From positions 1 through 12,072 of the forward strand of contig JAFHCF010000116.1 in assembly GCA_048497495.1 (NCBI GenBank): a stretch of 12,072 nucleotides of DNA, in the 5' to 3' direction. The DNA comes from JAFHCF01 sp048497495. GTDB taxonomy: Bacteria > Pseudomonadota > Alphaproteobacteria > Rhizobiales > Ancalomicrobiaceae. This document shows, one piece after another, positions 1 through 6,063 of the stretch. The notes beneath the pieces were generated by a model. That model was given only the letters and a program-made list of their open reading frames with translations, searched no databases and was not told the origin of the DNA. Position 1 is the first letter of the stretch, and every line of letters starts with the position of its first letter. The translations under genes were made by a program, and so were the position numbers.

Positions 1-45
1 CCCTCATCCGCCCTTCGGGCACCTTCTCCCGCAAGGGGAGAAGGG
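1..45. repeat. REP-like palindromic intergenic repeat
   Basis: Two adjacent hairpins are visible: GCCC-TTC-GGGC at 10-20, then CCTTCTCCC (22-30) pairing with GGGAGAAGG (36-44) around a five-base loop. The pattern CCCTCATCCG, short GC hairpin, then CTTCTCCC-GCAA-GGGGAGAAGG resembles a dispersed intergenic repeat I know from many Rhizobiales genomes. That link is from memory, not a search. The repeat may continue to the left of the window. It could also act as a transcription stop for whatever lies to the left, although there is no T-run. Confidence 0.6.
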
Positions 46-140
46 ACGGCGCCGTGCCGTGTCACGATCGCCGAGCCCGCTCTCGAACGCGTGTGTCGTC
101 AGACGGTTGATGCGGTCGCCGACGGCCTTGACCGGACAGT

Positions 141-163
141 CGTGGGTCGAGCCCGGGGATGAC
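141..163. repeat. Fragment of alphaproteobacterial intergenic repeat
   Basis: The core GGGTCGAGCCCGGGGATGAC (144-163) differs by one base from the GGGTCAAGCCCGGGGATGAC segment of an intergenic repeat common in alphaproteobacteria. Only this arm is recognisable here, so it is probably a decayed or partial copy. Apart from this and the repeat at 1-45, I see nothing gene-like in 1-233. The short open frames there read through repeat sequence. Confidence 0.5.
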
Positions 164-233
164 GGGGAGGGGAGGTCGCGGGTGACCACGGGGCGCCGAG
201 GGGGGGCGGCGGGCCGCGACGCACCGCGATACG

Positions 234-259
234 AAAACGCGCCCCCGAGGGAGCGCGTT
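234..259 (-). terminator. Rho-independent terminator of nrdJ
   Basis: On the minus strand, AACGCGC, a T:G wobble and CC pair with GG, G and GCGCGTT around a CTCG loop, followed at once by further T residues (TTTT overall). The hairpin begins 34 bases after the nrdJ stop codon at 294-296. The stem is 10 pairs, GC-rich and ends in a T-run, which is the classic arrangement. The T-run is short, so termination may be incomplete. Confidence 0.7.
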
Positions 260-293
260 CGCGGTCTTCATCGATCGCGCCGGCGGCTTCGCC

Positions 294-3200
294 TCACGAA
301 CAGCCGCTCGTCGAGCCGCAGGTGTCGCACTTCAGGCAGGTGCCGTTGCGCACCATGGTGAAGTTGCCGCATTCCGAGCAGCTCTCGCCCTCGTAGCCCT
401 TCATGCGGGCCTCGGCGCGGCGGTTGGCGGCGGTGGCGGCCTTGGCCTCGACCTGACCGGTGGCGACCGGGCGGGTGTCGAGGGTGGCGTCCTGCTTCAG
501 CGCGGTGGCGCCGAAGACGGCGTTGATCGCCGTCACCGTGGTGACGTTGGAGGAGACCGAGCCGGGGGGTGTCGAGCGATTGGTCTCCACCACCTTCAGC
601 CGTTCGGCGATCTTGCCGCGCACCAGGCCGCGCGACACCACGGTTTCCGGGCCGGCGTTGGGCTTCGACCCTTCGTCGACGCCGGAGCCCATGGCGGTGG
701 CGCCGATGTCCTCGGGCTTGACGTGGGCGAGGTCGTGGCGGCCGAGGTAGGAGACCGCCAGTTCGCGGAAGACGTAGTCGAGGATCGAGGTGGCGTTTTT
801 GATCGCCTCGTTGCCGATCACCATGCCCGCCGGCTCGAAGCGGGTGAAGGTGAAGGCGTCGACGTATTCCTCCAGCGGCACGCCGTATTGCAGGCCGAGC
901 GAGATGGCGATGGCGAAGTTGTTCATCAGCGAGCGGAAGGCGGCGCCTTCCTTGTGCATGTCGATGAAGATCTCGCCGATACGGCCGTCGTCGTATTCGC
1001 CGGTGCGCAGGTAGACCTTGTGGCCGCCGACGATCGCCTTCTGGGTGTAGCCCTTGCGGCGGTTGGGCAGCTTGTCGCGGTTGCGGACGTTGCGCTCGAT
1101 GATGCGCTCGACGATGCGCTCGGCCATCACCACGGCGCGAGAGTTGGCCGGCTCGCTCGAACGCATCGCCTCGATCGCGTCCTCCGCCTCGTCCTCGTCG
1201 TCGGCGACGAGCTGGGAGTTCAGCGGCTGGCTGAGCTTGGAGCCGTCGCGGTAGAGGGCGTTGGCCTTCAGCGCCAGGCGCCACGACAGCAGATAGGCGG
1301 CCTTGCAGTCCTCGACGGTGGCGTCGTTGGGCATGTTGATGGTCTTGGAGATGGCGCCGGAGATGAAGGGCTGCGCCGCCGCCATCATGTGGATGTGGCT
1401 GTCGACCGAGAGGAAGCGCTTGCCGGTGCGACCGCAGGGGTTGGCGCAGTCGAACACCGCGAGATGCTCGGCCTTCAGGTGCGGCGCGCCCTCGACGGTC
1501 ATGGCGCCGCAGACGTGGATGTTGGCGGCCTCGATCTCGGCCTTGGCGAAGCCGAGGGCGGGCAGCATCTCGAAGGCGGGGTCGTTCAACTGCTCGGCCG
1601 AGAAGCCGAGGGTCTCGACGCAGAACGCCTCGCCGAGCGTCCACTTGTTGAAGACGAACTTGATGTCGAAGGCCTGCTTGAGGGAGCCGGCGACCTTGGC
1701 GAGCGCCTCGTCGCCGAAGCCGCGCGCCCGCAGCGTCGAGGTGTTGACGCCCGGCGCCTGATCGAGCGTGCCGTGGCCGACCGCGAAGGCCTCGATCTCG
1801 GCGATCTCGTTCTCGCGGTAACCGAGGACGCGCAACGCCGAGGTGACCGACTGGTTGATGATCTTGAAGTAGCCGCCGCCGGCGAGCTTCTTGAACTTCA
1901 CCAGGGCGAAGTCGGGTTCGATGCCGGTGGTGTCGCAGTCCATCACCAGGCCGATGGTGCCGGTGGGCGCCACCACCGAGACCTGGGCGTTGCGGTAGCC
2001 GAACCTGGAGCCGAGGTCGAACGCGGCGTCCCAGGCGCGGGTGGCGGCGGCGACCAGCGCCTTGTTCGGGCAGGAGGCGTGGTCGAGCGGCACCGGGGCG
2101 ATCGACAGCTTCTCGAAGCCGTTCGCCTCGCCATGGGCGGCGCGACGGTGGTTGCGGATGACCCGCAGCATCTCCTCGGCATTGTCGGCATAGCCGGGGA
2201 AGGCGCCGAGCTCCTTGGCCATCTCGGCCGAGGTGGCATAGGCGATGCCGGTCATGATGGCGGAGAGCGAGCCGCAGATGGCGCGGCCTTGCGCACTGTC
2301 GTAGGAGATGCCCGACGACATCAAGAGGCCGCCGATGTTGGCGTAGCCGAGGCCGAGGGTGCGGTAGCGGTAGGAGAGTTCGGCGATCTCCTTCGACGGG
2401 AACTGCGCCATCATCACCGAGATCTCGAGCACCACCGTCCACAGACGGCAGGTGTGCTCGTAGCCGGCGATGTCGAAGCCGTTGTCGGCGGTGCGGTAGG
2501 GCAGCAGATTGATCGAGGCGAGATTGCAGGCCGTGTCGTCGAGGAACATGTACTCGGAGCACGGATTGGAGGCGCGGATCTCGCCGGACGCCGGGCAGGT
2601 GTGCCAGTCGTTGATGGTGGTGTGGAACTGGACGCCGGGATCGGCGGAGGCCCAGGCGGCGTGGCCGATGTCCTCCCACAGGGCGCGGGCGTCGATGGTC
2701 TTCTTGACCTTGCCGTCGGTGCGCCGGATCAGATCCCACGAGCCGCCGTTCTCCACGGCGCGCAGGAAGTCGTCGGTGACGCGCACCGAGTTGTTGGAAT
2801 TCTGGCCGGCGACCGTCAGGTAGGCCTCCGAGTCCCAATCGGTGTCGTAGATCGGGAACTTGATGTCGGTGTAGCCCTGCTTGGCGACTTGGATGATGCG
2901 CTTGATGTAGTTCTCCGGCACCGCCGCCTTCTTGGCGGCGCGGATCTCACGCTTCAGGGCCGGGTTCTTCGCCGGGTCGTAGCAGTCGTCGCCGTTGCCC
3001 TCGCAGTTGACGCAGGCCTTCATCACCTGGGTGAGGTGCTTGGCGATGGTCTTGGAGCCGGTGACCAACGCGGCGACCTTCTGCTCCTCCTTGACCTTCC
3101 AGTTGACGTAGGCCTCGATGTCGGGGTGATCGACGTCGACGACGACCATCTTGGCGGCGCGACGGGTGGTGCCGCCCGACTTGATGGCGCCGGCGGCGCG

Positions 3201-3986
3201 GTCGCCGATCTTGAGGAAGCTCATCAGGCCGGAGGACCGGCCGCCGCCGGCCAGGCGCTCGCCGTCGCCGCGCAGCCGCGAGAAGTTCGAGCCGGTGCCC
3301 GAACCGTACTTGAACAGGCGCGCCTCGCGCACCCACAGATCCATGATGCCGCCCTCGTTGACGAGGTCGTCGGCGACCGACTGGATGAAGCAGGCGTGGG
3401 GCTGCGGGTGCTCGTAGGCGGTGGCGGAGCGGACCAGCTCACCGGACTGGAAGTCGACGTAGAAATGGCCCTGGGAGGGGCCGTCGATGCCATAGGCCCA
3501 ATGCAGGCCGGTGTTGAACCACTGCGGGCTGTTGGGGGCGACGAGCTGGAGGGCGAGCTGGGCGCGCAGTTCGTCGAAGAAGGCGCGGGCGTCGGCCTCG
3601 CCGTCGAAATAGCCGCCCTTCCAGCCCCAATAGGTCCAGGTGCCGGCGAGACGATCGAAGACCTGACGGGCGTCGTGCTCGGAGCCGTAGCGCTCGGCGG
3701 CGGGCAGGGCCTCGAGCGCCGCCTCGTCGGGCACGGAGCGCCACAGCCAGGAGGGGACGGTCGATTCCTCGACGCGCTTCAGGCGCGCCGGCACGCCGGC
3801 CTTGCGGAAATACTTCTGGGCGAGGATGTCGGCGGCGACCTGGGAAAAGGCGGACGGCACTTCGATGCCGTCGAGCTTGAACACCACCGAGCCGTCCGGA
3901 TTGCGGATCTCGCTCGTGGTGGTACGGAATTCGATCGCCTGGTAGGGCGACTGGCCGGCCGTCGTGAAGCGACGTTCGATGCGCAT
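294..3986 (-). CDS. nrdJ: Vitamin B12-dependent (class II) ribonucleotide reductase
   Basis: The 1,230-residue product reduces ribonucleotides to deoxyribonucleotides in the cytoplasm, using adenosylcobalamin to make the thiyl radical, so it needs no oxygen. Visible motifs are Cys199 (PHACF) and Cys487 (TACNLAS) as the likely redox pair, the active-site loop NPCSE at 474-478 with radical Cys476, and the PTGTI loop at 674-678. The C-terminal tail has Cys1203, 1206, 1217, 1220, 1223 and 1229, which fit a metal-binding or thiol-shuttle tail. A Cys325/328/335 cluster sits in an insertion. The length suits the long alphaproteobacterial form. I chose ATG at 3986 because GAAGGA lies just upstream and the product begins MRIERRFT. 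In-frame starts at 4052 and 4124 exist, but the 4124 start would put an NrdR box inside the gene. It is a single-gene unit with its own terminator. Confidence 0.96.
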   Translation of the reverse strand: MRIERRFTTAGQSPYQAIEFRTTTSEIRNPDGSVVFKLDGIEVPSAFSQVAADILAQKYFRKAGVPARLKRVEESTVPSWLWRSVPDEAALEALPAAERYGSEHDARQVFDRLAGTWTYWGWKGGYFDGEADARAFFDELRAQLALQLVAPNSPQWFNTGLHWAYGIDGPSQGHFYVDFQSGELVRSATAYEHPQPHACFIQSVADDLVNEGGIMDLWVREARLFKYGSGTGSNFSRLRGDGERLAGGGRSSGLMSFLKIGDRAAGAIKSGGTTRRAAKMVVVDVDHPDIEAYVNWKVKEEQKVAALVTGSKTIAKHLTQVMKACVNCEGNGDDCYDPAKNPALKREIRAAKKAAVPENYIKRIIQVAKQGYTDIKFPIYDTDWDSEAYLTVAGQNSNNSVRVTDDFLRAVENGGSWDLIRRTDGKVKKTIDARALWEDIGHAAWASADPGVQFHTTINDWHTCPASGEIRASNPCSEYMFLDDTACNLASINLLPYRTADNGFDIAGYEHTCRLWTVVLEISVMMAQFPSKEIAELSYRYRTLGLGYANIGGLLMSSGISYDSAQGRAICGSLSAIMTGIAYATSAEMAKELGAFPGYADNAEEMLRVIRNHRRAAHGEANGFEKLSIAPVPLDHASCPNKALVAAATRAWDAAFDLGSRFGYRNAQVSVVAPTGTIGLVMDCDTTGIEPDFALVKFKKLAGGGYFKIINQSVTSALRVLGYRENEIAEIEAFAVGHGTLDQAPGVNTSTLRARGFGDEALAKVAGSLKQAFDIKFVFNKWTLGEAFCVETLGFSAEQLNDPAFEMLPALGFAKAEIEAANIHVCGAMTVEGAPHLKAEHLAVFDCANPCGRTGKRFLSVDSHIHMMAAAQPFISGAISKTINMPNDATVEDCKAAYLLSWRLALKANALYRDGSKLSQPLNSQLVADDEDEAEDAIEAMRSSEPANSRAVVMAERIVERIIERNVRNRDKLPNRRKGYTQKAIVGGHKVYLRTGEYDDGRIGEIFIDMHKEGAAFRSLMNNFAIAISLGLQYGVPLEEYVDAFTFTRFEPAGMVIGNEAIKNATSILDYVFRELAVSYLGRHDLAHVKPEDIGATAMGSGVDEGSKPNAGPETVVSRGLVRGKIAERLKVVETNRSTPPGSVSSNVTTVTAINAVFGATALKQDATLDTRPVATGQVEAKAATAANRRAEARMKGYEGESCSECGNFTMVRNGTCLKCDTCGSTSGCS

Positions 3987-4093
3987 GTCCTTCGATCCTC
4001 GAGCCCGTCGGGTGGCGCGCTTCGGCACCCACCCCGATTCCGTCTTTTCCATGAGGCGGCGAGCGCCTCGCTTCGATGATTCCGTCTTGAGTC

Positions 4094-4140
4094 GACGGAT
4101 ATCTTGTGTCCAGGTTCGCCGCAAACACTAAATGTAGCGT
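4094..4140 (-). promoter_or_regulatory. Tandem NrdR boxes upstream of nrdJ
   Basis: The 16-mer at 4125-4140 (minus strand ACGCTACATTTAGTGT) matches the NrdR consensus ACACWATATATWGTGT at 13 of 16 positions. The 16-mer at 4094-4109 (minus strand ACACAAGATATCCGTC) matches at 10 of 16, with one strong half. Their starts are 31 bp apart, about three helical turns, which is the spacing reported for tandem NrdR boxes. NrdR is the ATP/dATP-sensing repressor of ribonucleotide reductase genes. The pair lies 108-154 bp upstream of the nrdJ start. The weaker box alone would not be convincing. The spacing and the target gene make the call. Confidence 0.75.
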
Positions 4141-4159
4141 TAACGAAGGACTTCCACAA
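4131..4159 (-). promoter_or_regulatory. Predicted nrdJ promoter
   Basis: On the minus strand, TTGTGG (4159-4154) and TACATT (4136-4131) are separated by 17 bases. The -10 matches TATAAT at four positions and the -35 matches TTGACA at three. Transcription would start near 4124, giving a leader of roughly 138 nt before the chosen nrdJ ATG. The -10 lies inside the stronger NrdR box, as expected for a repressor that blocks RNA polymerase. The match is modest. Confidence 0.4.
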
Positions 4160-4278
4160 GCGATCGGACGAGGCACTTTCGATCGCGGACACGCGTTTTC
4201 GGCATCCCGCGCGCACCGAGACGGCAACGAGCGGAAACCGCAGGTATTCGGCTTTTCACGCAGGAGACCCGGGGGCTC

Positions 4279-4308
4279 GGCCAACCGATGCCACACTCGG
4301 TACTGGCT
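4279..4308. repeat. Inverted repeat / RNA hairpin candidate
   Basis: GGCCA plus ACCGA (4279-4288) pair with TCGGT (4297-4301) and TGGCT (4304-4308), with an eight-base loop (TGCCACAC) and a two-base bulge. One pair is a G-U wobble on the plus strand. It sits mid-way in the nrdJ/response-regulator gap, away from either start codon. No T-run follows on the plus strand. Role unknown. Confidence 0.35.
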
Positions 4309-4451
4309 ACCCGTGAAGGCTAGTCCGAGTCCGGAGAATGCGTCAAGCAATTGGGTAGTCCAACGTAGAGACGGCTAAATATGGTGTGACGCCCATGTGG
4401 AAAACGGGGACGGTTCGTGACGGGACGGGGGCCGTCGCGGCGTTCTCTAAA

Positions 4452-4489
4452 ATTCGAATCGAATGCCTTGAAAATGCAGGCGATCGCCT
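4452..4489. promoter_or_regulatory. Two palindromes, possible operators
   Basis: ATTCGA-A-TCGAAT (4452-4464) is a perfect inverted repeat with a one-base centre. AGGCGATCGCCT (4478-4489) is a perfect 12-bp palindrome 13 bases further on. Both lie about 200-240 bp upstream of the response-regulator ATG. They resemble protein-binding sites, but palindromes of this length occur by chance about three times in a window of this size, so the call is weak. Confidence 0.25.
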
Positions 4490-4587
4490 CAACCCGACCT
4501 TCAAGCGGATATGCGAGGGTGACTTCGCTCGGCTTCCCAGGAACTCGGACGAAGCCCATTCGGCTGCGACGAGAATCGATCCGGACC

Positions 4588-4611
4588 GGCCGTCGCGACA
4601 CTGTCGCGGCC
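4588..4611 (+). other. Hairpin upstream of response regulator
   Basis: CGCGAC (4594-4599) and GTCGCG (4603-4608) form a perfect six-pair stem with an ACT loop. GGCC at 4588-4591 and 4608-4611 can extend an alternative register. It lies about 80 bases before the ATG at 4693 and could be a leader structure. There is no T-run, so a terminator is unlikely. Confidence 0.3.
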
Positions 4612-4692
4612 GGCGGCCGGAAGAGACCGGGGAAGGCCTCGTGTCGACCGCGACGGGCGGGCGGCCGAGATGGCACGGGCAGGGGACACGAC

Positions 4693-5466
4693 ATGAGCGA
4701 AAGCCGAATCAATCGGGCGCTGGGCATCGATCTCGAGGATCTCGACGTCGTCGTGGTCGACGATTCCAAGCCGATGCAGACCATCGTGCGGTCGATGCTC
4801 AACGCGGCCCGAGTCCATCGGGTGCGCACCTTCGATCACGCGGGCGAAGCCTTCCGCGCCATGCTGGTGGAGCCCCCCCATCTCCTCATCACCGATTGGA
4901 ACCTGCCCGACAGCGACGGGTTGGCGTTGGTGCGTTCGCTGCGCGATCCGCGCTCCGGGCCGCTGGTGGCGGTTCCCGCCATCCTGATCACCGGTCACGC
5001 CACGCGCCGGCTGGTGGAGCGGGCGATCGACACCGGCATTCACTTCGTCCTGGCCAAGCCCTTGTCGCCCTCCAACGTCCTCAAGCGGATCCAGGCGGCG
5101 ATCTCCGATCGGCGTCCCTTCGTGCTCGATCGCGCCCGCGGCCATTATGTCCTGCAAGGGGCGGAGGAACTGCTCGCCGGTCAGCGCCAGCGCTGGCGCG
5201 ATCTCCAGGAGGGCACGCCCCATCCGATGGTCCGCGCCACCGCGATCCCGGCACGCGTGCCGGCCGCCCCGGCGAAAGTCGGCGCGGCGGCGGCCTCCGA
5301 GCCGGCGCCGTCCGCGACGGCGGCGGCCAAGCCGCCCGAGGCGGCGAGCCGGAGCGAGGCGCACGCGGCTCTCGTCCATTCGCGCGATCGACGCCGCGCC
5401 CTCGGCATGGCGGCGCCGATGCGTGGGGGGAAGGGCGAAACGTCGACTGGACAGGCGCTCACCTAG
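4693..5466 (+). CDS. CheY-like response regulator with Ala/Pro-rich tail
   Basis: This is a 257-residue cytoplasmic protein. Residues 17-140 form a receiver domain that takes a phosphoryl group from a sensor kinase: acidic pair Asp23-Asp24, phospho-acceptor Asp68 in LLITDWNLP, Thr100 in ILITG, and Lys122 in LAKP. All key residues are present, so it should be phosphorylatable. Residues 141-175 are charged. Residues 180-225 are low-complexity Ala/Pro, and no DNA-binding or enzymatic output domain is visible, so it may work through protein contacts. ATG 4693 was chosen because AGGGG lies about eight bases upstream and the receiver fold begins shortly after. The frame is open further upstream, but that part is not protein-like. 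No partner kinase is in the window. The gene ends 37 bp before the complex I subunit gene and may share its transcript. Confidence 0.88.
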   Translation: MSESRINRALGIDLEDLDVVVVDDSKPMQTIVRSMLNAARVHRVRTFDHAGEAFRAMLVEPPHLLITDWNLPDSDGLALVRSLRDPRSGPLVAVPAILITGHATRRLVERAIDTGIHFVLAKPLSPSNVLKRIQAAISDRRPFVLDRARGHYVLQGAEELLAGQRQRWRDLQEGTPHPMVRATAIPARVPAAPAKVGAAAASEPAPSATAAAKPPEAASRSEAHAALVHSRDRRRALGMAAPMRGGKGETSTGQALT

Positions 5467-5503
5467 GCGTCATAACGGCCTCGTCATCCCGAGAGGCGCG
5501 CAG

Positions 5504-5911
5504 ATGAAGCAGTTTCTGTACTTCTTGTTCACTTGGTGGAAGGGACAGACCCTCGGCACCTGGTGGCACACCCGCACCAACGGCGAATTCGTCGGCGAGG
5601 ACGAGTTCGGCAACCGCTATTATCGCACAAAGGGCGGCAAGATCGATCCCGGCCTGGGCGTCCAGCGCCGCTGGGTGATCTATAAGGACGACGCCGACGC
5701 CTCGGCGATCCCGCCCGGTTGGCACGGCTGGATGCATCAGCGCACCGATGTGCCGCCGAGCGAGGAGAAGGGCTACGCGCCCTGGTCCTGGCAGAAGCCG
5801 CATCAGCCCAACCAGACCGGCACCGCCGCCGCCTACCGCCCGCAGGGGTCGATCCTGGGGACCGGCCGCCGCGCCGAGGGTGGCGCCTATCGGGCTTGGC
5901 AGCCGAAGTGA
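5504..5911 (+). CDS. NDUFA12/B17.2-family complex I accessory subunit
   Basis: A 135-residue homologue of mitochondrial NDUFA12 (B17.2), a supernumerary subunit of NADH:ubiquinone oxidoreductase that sits on the peripheral arm near the membrane. Visible family traits are the N-terminal aromatic stretch with TWWKGQTLGT (10-19), the GEDEFGNRYYR segment (31-41), RRWVIYK (55-61), and PPGWHGWMHQRTDVPP (70-85). No signal peptide or clear membrane span is seen, in keeping with a cytoplasmic-face subunit. The length is close to that of the family. The start at 5504 has GAGAGG about nine bases upstream. It is encoded away from any nuo operon, as is usual for this subunit in alphaproteobacteria. A 28-nt hairpin follows the stop. 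Confidence 0.93.
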   Translation: MKQFLYFLFTWWKGQTLGTWWHTRTNGEFVGEDEFGNRYYRTKGGKIDPGLGVQRRWVIYKDDADASAIPPGWHGWMHQRTDVPPSEEKGYAPWSWQKPHQPNQTGTAAAYRPQGSILGTGRRAEGGAYRAWQPK

Positions 5912-5931
5912 GACGACGCCGAGGGGCGCGG

Positions 5932-5959
5932 GCCGCATCCGACGATCGTCGGTCGCGGC
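5932..5959 (+). terminator. Palindromic hairpin after NDUFA12-family gene
   Basis: CCGACGATCGTCGG (5939-5952) is a perfect 14-bp palindrome. It is flanked by GCCGC (5932-5936) and GCGGC (5955-5959), which also pair across a two-by-two internal loop. It starts 20 bases after the stop at 5911 and 104 bases before the DUF2155 gene. There is no T-run, so it may be a weak or Rho-assisted stop, an RNA-stabilising hairpin, or a dyad operator for the next gene. Confidence 0.35.
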
Positions 5960-6063
5960 TTCGCCATCTCCTCGCCACGACCGCGTGTCACCGCTCGCCG
6001 AGAGCCGCCCGACGCGCCGTGCCATCGGCCGCGATTCCTCCGCCCCCTCTGCCCAGAGCGACG

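Larger units (their letters stand above)
4141..4692. other. Long structured intergenic region, no recognised gene
   Basis: This gap between the divergent nrdJ and response-regulator genes has no open frame with a recognisable product and a good ribosome site. It looks richer in A and T than the flanking genes, especially around 4320-4480. It contains a hairpin at 4279-4308, two short palindromes at 4452-4464 and 4478-4489, and a hairpin at 4588-4611. It must hold the response-regulator promoter, but I could not find a convincing -35/-10 pair. A small RNA is possible. I did not find the conserved boxes of a cobalamin riboswitch. Confidence 0.5.

Noticed and set aside
4..189. 61-codon minus-strand frame beside the dispersed repeats
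   Set aside because: It reads through the two intergenic repeats and has no recognisable product.
268..2838. 856-codon minus-strand frame overlapping nrdJ
   Set aside because: Arg/Pro/His-rich shadow in another frame of nrdJ, with no domain signals.
723..4079. 1,118-codon open frame on the plus strand, antisense to nrdJ
   Set aside because: It runs opposite nrdJ codons, its translation is a Val/Gly/Ala/Asp/Leu-rich shadow with no family motif, and nrdJ on the other strand is unmistakable. GC-rich DNA commonly leaves such frames open.
3987..4124. Longer nrdJ start at 4124 or 4052
   Set aside because: The 4124 start would place the NrdR box at 4094-4109 inside the gene, and the added residues are not family-like. 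ATG 3986 has a better ribosome site. The 4052 start cannot be fully excluded.
4240..4350. Possible cobalamin riboswitch, suggested by CAGGAGACC at 4260-4268 and GCCAC at 4289-4293
   Set aside because: The short boxes are out of order and the preceding AGYC part and other conserved segments are missing. The strand also does not suit nrdJ.
4445..4475. tRNA T-arm-like string TTCGAATC
   Set aside because: No matching stem, anticodon arm or acceptor stem surrounds it.
4320..4829. 169-codon minus-strand frame in the nrdJ/response-regulator gap
   Set aside because: It overlaps the start of the real response-regulator gene, and its product looks like random Arg/Ser/Pro-rich translation with no motif.
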